A stretch of 64,000 bases of DNA from CBDAQA01 sp965247815 (lineage in GTDB: Bacteria; Planctomycetota; Phycisphaerae; Tepidisphaerales; Tepidisphaeraceae). The notes beneath the pieces are model-generated. The model searched no databases and was not told the origin of the DNA. It was given only the letters and a program-made list of their open reading frames with translations. The stretch lies in NCBI GenBank assembly GCA_965247815.1, contig CBDFHW010000007.1, positions 1 through 64,000 of the forward strand, in the 5' to 3' direction. Shown here in pieces: positions 60,898 through 64,000 of the stretch (the stretch's first letter is position 1; each line of letters starts with the position of its first letter). The position numbers were made by a program, and so were the translations under genes.

Positions 60898-62322
60898 TTG
60901 CCGACGCCGGGCGAAACCAAGTTCGTCGAGCTCTCTTACAACAGCACCGGCTGCCCGGTCCTTGAAACACGACGAGCCGTCTCGCACAATCCCGGCGTGA
61001 ACGCTCTTCCGACGACCGACGTCCGCAACAAACGTGTGACCGTGCTCGGGCTCGGCCATTTCGGTGGCGGAGTCGCCGTCAGCCGGTGGCTCGTCGAGAA
61101 CGGTGCGACCGTCCTGATCGCCGATCAGCAGACGGCCGAAAAACTCGCGCACCCTATCGCCCAGCTCGCCGGGCTGCCGATCGCTTTTCATCTCGGCGAT
61201 GACCAACTCGAAACCGACTTCACACAGGCCGACCTAGTCGTGGCCTCTCCGGCGGTGCCGCCTACGAATCAGTTTCTGCTCGCCGCGAAGTCAGCGGGTG
61301 TTCCTGTCACGACCGAGATCTGCCTGTTCGTCGAGCGATGCCCCGCCAAGATCTTCGGTGTCACCGGCACCAAAGGGAAAAGCACCACCAGCACCCTGCT
61401 CGGCAAAATGCTCGCGACTCGCTTCACCGTCTGGGTCGGTGGGAATATTGGCCGGTCGCTGCTCCCCGATCTTTCGCGAATCTCTCCTTCCGACAAGGTC
61501 GTTCTCGAACTTTCGAGCTTTATGCTGGACCACCTCGCGGCTTTGCACTGGTCCCCGAACGTCGCGGTCGTCACAATGATCTCGGCCGACCATCTCGACT
61601 GGCACGGCTCGGCCGAACATTACCTGAACGCCAAGCGAAACATCGTCAGGTACCAGAAACAAACCGATATCGCCGTACTGAATCAGCTCGACCCCGCGTC
61701 GTGGAAGTTCGCCAACGACACCGCAGCGACCGTCGTGCCTTTCGGCCCGATCCTCGACCGATTCGAGCTGGAGTTGCCCGGTGAACACAATCAGCTCAAC
61801 GCACAGGCCGCGTTCGCCGCCGCGGCTACTGACGGTGTGTCGTGGGCCGAGGCGCAGGCGGCGATTGCGGACTTCCGGGGTCTCGAACACCGATTACAGG
61901 TGGTCGCCGAACGGGACGGTATCAAATTCGTGAACGATTCGATCGCGACGATTCCCGAAGCCGCGATCGCGGCACTTGGTTCGTTCCCCGCCGGCACGGT
62001 GATACAGATCGTCGGCGGGTCGGATAAAAAGCACCTGCCCGTCGACGAGCTGTGCAAGGCGTTATCAGAACGAGCCAAGGGCATAATCTGCATCGGCCAG
62101 ACCGCTCCGCAGTTGGTCGGCGCGCTCAACCAGTTAATTAAAAATAGCCCGCCACAGGTCGAGAGCTGTGACAACCTGACGAACGCGATCGCATCCGCAA
62201 AACGACTTGCAGTGCCCGGCGATGTGATCCTCCTAAGCCCCGGATTCCCGAGCTACGACCAGTTTGTTAATTTCGAACAGCGCGGCGCACTGTTCGCCCG
62301 GCTCGCGTCGAGCCAACTCTGA
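60898..62322 (+). CDS. murD: UDP-N-acetylmuramoylalanine--D-glutamate ligase (MurD)
   Basis: MurD adds D-Glu to UDP-MurNAc-L-Ala in peptidoglycan synthesis. The domain order is complete: N-terminal Rossmann-like (KRVTVLGLGHFGGGVAVSRW), the ATP loop GVTGTKGKSTTSTLLGKML, central ELSSFMLDHLAALHWSPNVA and MISADHLDWHG, then the C-terminal domain with GLEHRLQVVAERDGIKFVND and the end LLSPGFPSYDQFVNFEQRGA. The start is uncertain: TTG at 60898 has GAGGAAA 7 nt upstream, but homology starts ~40 residues later, where GTG at 60997 has no clear site. Its presence suggests this lineage makes peptidoglycan. Confidence 0.94.
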   Translation: MPTPGETKFVELSYNSTGCPVLETRRAVSHNPGVNALPTTDVRNKRVTVLGLGHFGGGVAVSRWLVENGATVLIADQQTAEKLAHPIAQLAGLPIAFHLGDDQLETDFTQADLVVASPAVPPTNQFLLAAKSAGVPVTTEICLFVERCPAKIFGVTGTKGKSTTSTLLGKMLATRFTVWVGGNIGRSLLPDLSRISPSDKVVLELSSFMLDHLAALHWSPNVAVVTMISADHLDWHGSAEHYLNAKRNIVRYQKQTDIAVLNQLDPASWKFANDTAATVVPFGPILDRFELELPGEHNQLNAQAAFAAAATDGVSWAEAQAAIADFRGLEHRLQVVAERDGIKFVNDSIATIPEAAIAALGSFPAGTVIQIVGGSDKKHLPVDELCKALSERAKGIICIGQTAPQLVGALNQLIKNSPPQVESCDNLTNAIASAKRLAVPGDVILLSPGFPSYDQFVNFEQRGALFARLASSQL

Positions 62323-62410
62323 TCCAAATGCATCTGTCAATCGGAAGCGGTGCACCGACCTCACTGGCCCGAAAGCGCCATCCACGGGATCTTCGTCTTC
62401 TCCTGTAAAA

Positions 62411-62463
62411 CGAAGTTGAACGTCACGCGAAGCTCTGACGTAAGACGAAGCTCTGACGTAAGG
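62411..62463. repeat. Short tandem repeat (18 bp) downstream of murD
   Basis: CGAAGCTCTGACGTAAGA (62428-62445) is repeated as CGAAGCTCTGACGTAAGG (62446-62463), with a degenerate 17-bp copy just before (62411-62427). The 62323-62858 gap is otherwise non-coding on both strands as far as I can tell. Confidence 0.65.
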
Positions 62464-62797
62464 CGAGGAAGCAGCTGATGGTCCCAGCGAATCGAGCGAC
62501 AGGCAATTCCGCACGCGTTCGACCGACACCAGGGCAATCGCACGGCCGCCGCGGCGGAACTGGCCATCGGCGAGAATGGCGTTTCTTTTGGTTCGCAGAG
62601 AAAAGAATCGATCGTCTACGTCGCTCCCCTTGGTCAGGTCGAGAATCGAACATCACCGGTTGCCGCAGCATCAGCAGCGGTAACAGGATTCGACAGGAAT
62701 GTTTGGCCCGCACTCCCGAGCCTAGAAAACTAACAATCCGGCAGGTCCATCGTCAAGAAAAATGGTGTTGTCGCAAGATTTGCGAATGCAGGAACAG

Positions 62798-62829
62798 GGT
62801 CGGCCACGGAGAAGACTCCGTGGCCGACC
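62798..62829 (-). terminator. Perfect 14-bp hairpin after rpoC
   Basis: GGTCGGCCACGGAG and CTCCGTGGCCGACC with a 4-nt loop, 30 bp beyond the rpoC stop. On the minus strand a T7 tract (TCTTTTTTTCTTG) comes before, not after, the stem, so termination may be Rho-dependent or the hairpin may stabilise the mRNA end. Confidence 0.65.
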
Positions 62830-62858
62830 GCTTCGCTCAAGAAAAAAAGATGCCTAGA

Positions 62859-64000
62859 TCACGCACCCGCTTGCGGGGCGAGGTCGGCGGTCGCGAGGTC
62901 TTCTCGCGGCACGCGGGCCACCGGCTCGTCGGACTCGGCGGGCGGTTGGGCAAGGTGCTTGATCTTCAGGTTCAGGTGCGGGTTGAAGGCCGTACCGGCC
63001 GGGATCAAGTGACCGAGGATGACGTTCTCCTTCAGGCCGACCAGCGTATCAATGGCCCCTGCGAGGGCGGCTTCTGTGAGGACCTTAGTGGTCTCCTGGA
63101 AGCTGGCGGCGCTGATGAAGCTTTCGCTCTGCAGCGACGCCTTCGTGATGCCGAGCAGCAGGGTCTTTCCGCGGGCGGGCTTGGTCTTCTTGGCCTTGGC
63201 CGGTTCCTTACCGGCTGCCTCGGCGACTTCGTTCGCTTCGCGGAACTGAGTCTTGAGGACGACGTCGCCTTCCTTGAACTCGGTGCCACCGGCGTCGGAA
63301 ACTTTGACGCTCTGGCTGGCCGTGTCGTTACCGGCGCGGAAGCGGAATTTGTCCGCGACTTCGCCGGGCAGGAACTTGGTGTCGCCCGGATCTTCGATCT
63401 TCACCTTGCGGAGCATCTGGTTCAGGATGATCTCGATGTGCTTATCGTTGATCTTCACGCCCTGTGAACGGTAGACGTTCTGAACTTCGGTCAGCAGGTA
63501 CTGGTAGAGCGCTTCTTCACCCTTAATCCGAAGGATGTCGTGCGGGATGATGGGGCCGCGGATGAGCGGGTCCCCGGCGTCGACGAAGTCGCCGGCGTGG
63601 ACCTGCAGTTCCTTGTCCTGCGGGACGTGGTGCTCGCGCTCCATGCCCGTCTCGCTGCGGACCAGGATGGTCATCTTGCCGCGACGTTTTTCCGAACGGA
63701 TTTCGACCATGCCCGAGATCTCGGCCAGCACGGCCGGGTCCTTGGGTTTGCGGGCTTCGAAGATTTCAGTCACGCGGGGCAGACCGCCGGTGATGTCCAT
63801 CGTACCGGCCGATTCCTTAGGCTGACGGGCGAGCAGGTGACCGGCTTCGATCTTCTGCCCGTTGGTGACTTCAATACGCGCCTTGGCCGGCAGGTAATGG
63901 AAGTCGAGGATCTTCCCGTCCGAACCTTCGATGGTAATGCGCGGGTGACGTTCACCTTTGTGTTCGATGACGACCAGCTTGGCCTCGCCGCCACCGCCGC
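62859..64000 (-). CDS. rpoC: RNA polymerase beta' subunit, C-terminal part (5' end outside the window)
   Basis: The frame is open from the right window edge to the stop at 62859, about 380 codons. The sequence runs through the jaw/late catalytic region: SAGTMDITGGLPRVTEIFEA, then VYRSQGVKINDKHIEIILNQ and MLRKVKIEDPGDT, the trigger-loop-following conserved segment ITKASLQSESFISAASFQET with TKVLTEAALAGAIDTLVGLK, and GRLIPAGT-type VILGHLIPAGTAFN. The tail after HLAQPPAES is short and acidic-neutral. It is on the same strand as tuf-nusG but about 55 kb upstream of it. Confidence 0.97.
   Translation of the reverse strand, partial: GGGGEAKLVVIEHKGERHPRITIEGSDGKILDFHYLPAKARIEVTNGQKIEAGHLLARQPKESAGTMDITGGLPRVTEIFEARKPKDPAVLAEISGMVEIRSEKRRGKMTILVRSETGMEREHHVPQDKELQVHAGDFVDAGDPLIRGPIIPHDILRIKGEEALYQYLLTEVQNVYRSQGVKINDKHIEIILNQMLRKVKIEDPGDTKFLPGEVADKFRFRAGNDTASQSVKVSDAGGTEFKEGDVVLKTQFREANEVAEAAGKEPAKAKKTKPARGKTLLLGITKASLQSESFISAASFQETTKVLTEAALAGAIDTLVGLKENVILGHLIPAGTAFNPHLNLKIKHLAQPPAESDEPVARVPREDLATADLAPQAGA

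Noticed and set aside
62478..63467. 329-codon plus-strand frame
   Set aside because: Overlaps the rpoC 3' end in antisense and runs through the terminator hairpin.

Overview
The window looks like a chromosomal segment of a high-G+C planctomycete, most likely of the Phycisphaerae/Tepidisphaera-Humisphaera side. This is inferred from content, not from a search. The supporting signs are an N-terminal 'IEQLERRQLLS' sorting-type sequence on a 1,572-residue surface protein, pseudopilin-like proteins with C-terminal H..DG motifs, an autotransporter-type beta-strand repeat protein with an intact HExxH, menaquinone biosynthesis, and a lineage-type EF-Tu switch I. No phage, IS transposase, rRNA operon or CRISPR array is visible.

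Layout. 0-4.4 kb (all minus): the N-terminal 552 codons of a secreted beta-repeat protein running off the left edge, a XylR/AraC-type regulator and a GT4 glycosyltransferase. 4.6-8.0 kb (minus): a translation/secretion operon in the order tRNA-Thr, tuf, rpmG, tRNA-Trp, secE, nusG, with a near-consensus promoter in front and word-like inverted repeats in its spacers. 8.3-12.5 kb (minus): a methyltransferase, a GT2 glycosyltransferase and cstA. 12.7-24.6 kb: a D-2-hydroxyacid dehydrogenase, a TPR/trypsin-like protease, a pseudopilin pair, a TMTC-like membrane protein, a lone HicB-like protein, a solitary AddA helicase-nuclease and two unrecognised small proteins. 24.9-29.7 kb: the giant surface protein (LEPR-like N terminus, metalloprotease, two DUF11 domains, nine PKD-like repeats). 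29.7-38.5 kb: an FNT channel, valS with a compositionally foreign internal block, pgk, a tandem HD-GYP protein, an SGNH hydrolase and an NTF2-like protein.

38.6-49 kb is mostly minus: a zinc-ribbon/pseudopilin hybrid, menG, then (after a plus-strand D-amino-acid aminotransferase) a chaperone run that reads, in transcription order, groEL with GGM tail, a 40-codon membrane ORF, groES, groEL without GGM tail, a hairpin, hicB, hicA, dnaJ, grpE, an FmdB-like zinc ribbon, yacG. 49-57.4 kb: an SDR epimerase, a PUR-like protein, lexA, an orphan nuoI with a sulfite-oxidase-like Moco protein, an EndoIII-like glycosylase, two hypotheticals and a siroheme nitrite/sulfite reductase with a helical C-terminal extension. 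57.4-62.3 kb (plus): a TatD/EboB-like hydrolase, a secreted esterase, a transglutaminase-like protein and murD. 62.9-64 kb: the 3' part of rpoC on the minus strand.

How the parts relate. The rpoC end and the tuf-nusG operon lie on the same strand about 55 kb apart with rpoC upstream, so the usual nusG-rplKAJL-rpoBC continuity is broken here. The points most worth checking are the mosaic block in valS, the HicBA module set between groEL and dnaJ, the groEL-smORF-groES-groEL arrangement, a two-copy REPIN-like repeat family, and the divergent EF-Tu switch I. Several genes too short for a 60-residue ORF cut-off were read by eye: rpmG, yacG and the 40-codon membrane ORF. The edge-truncated beta-repeat gene was also read by eye.
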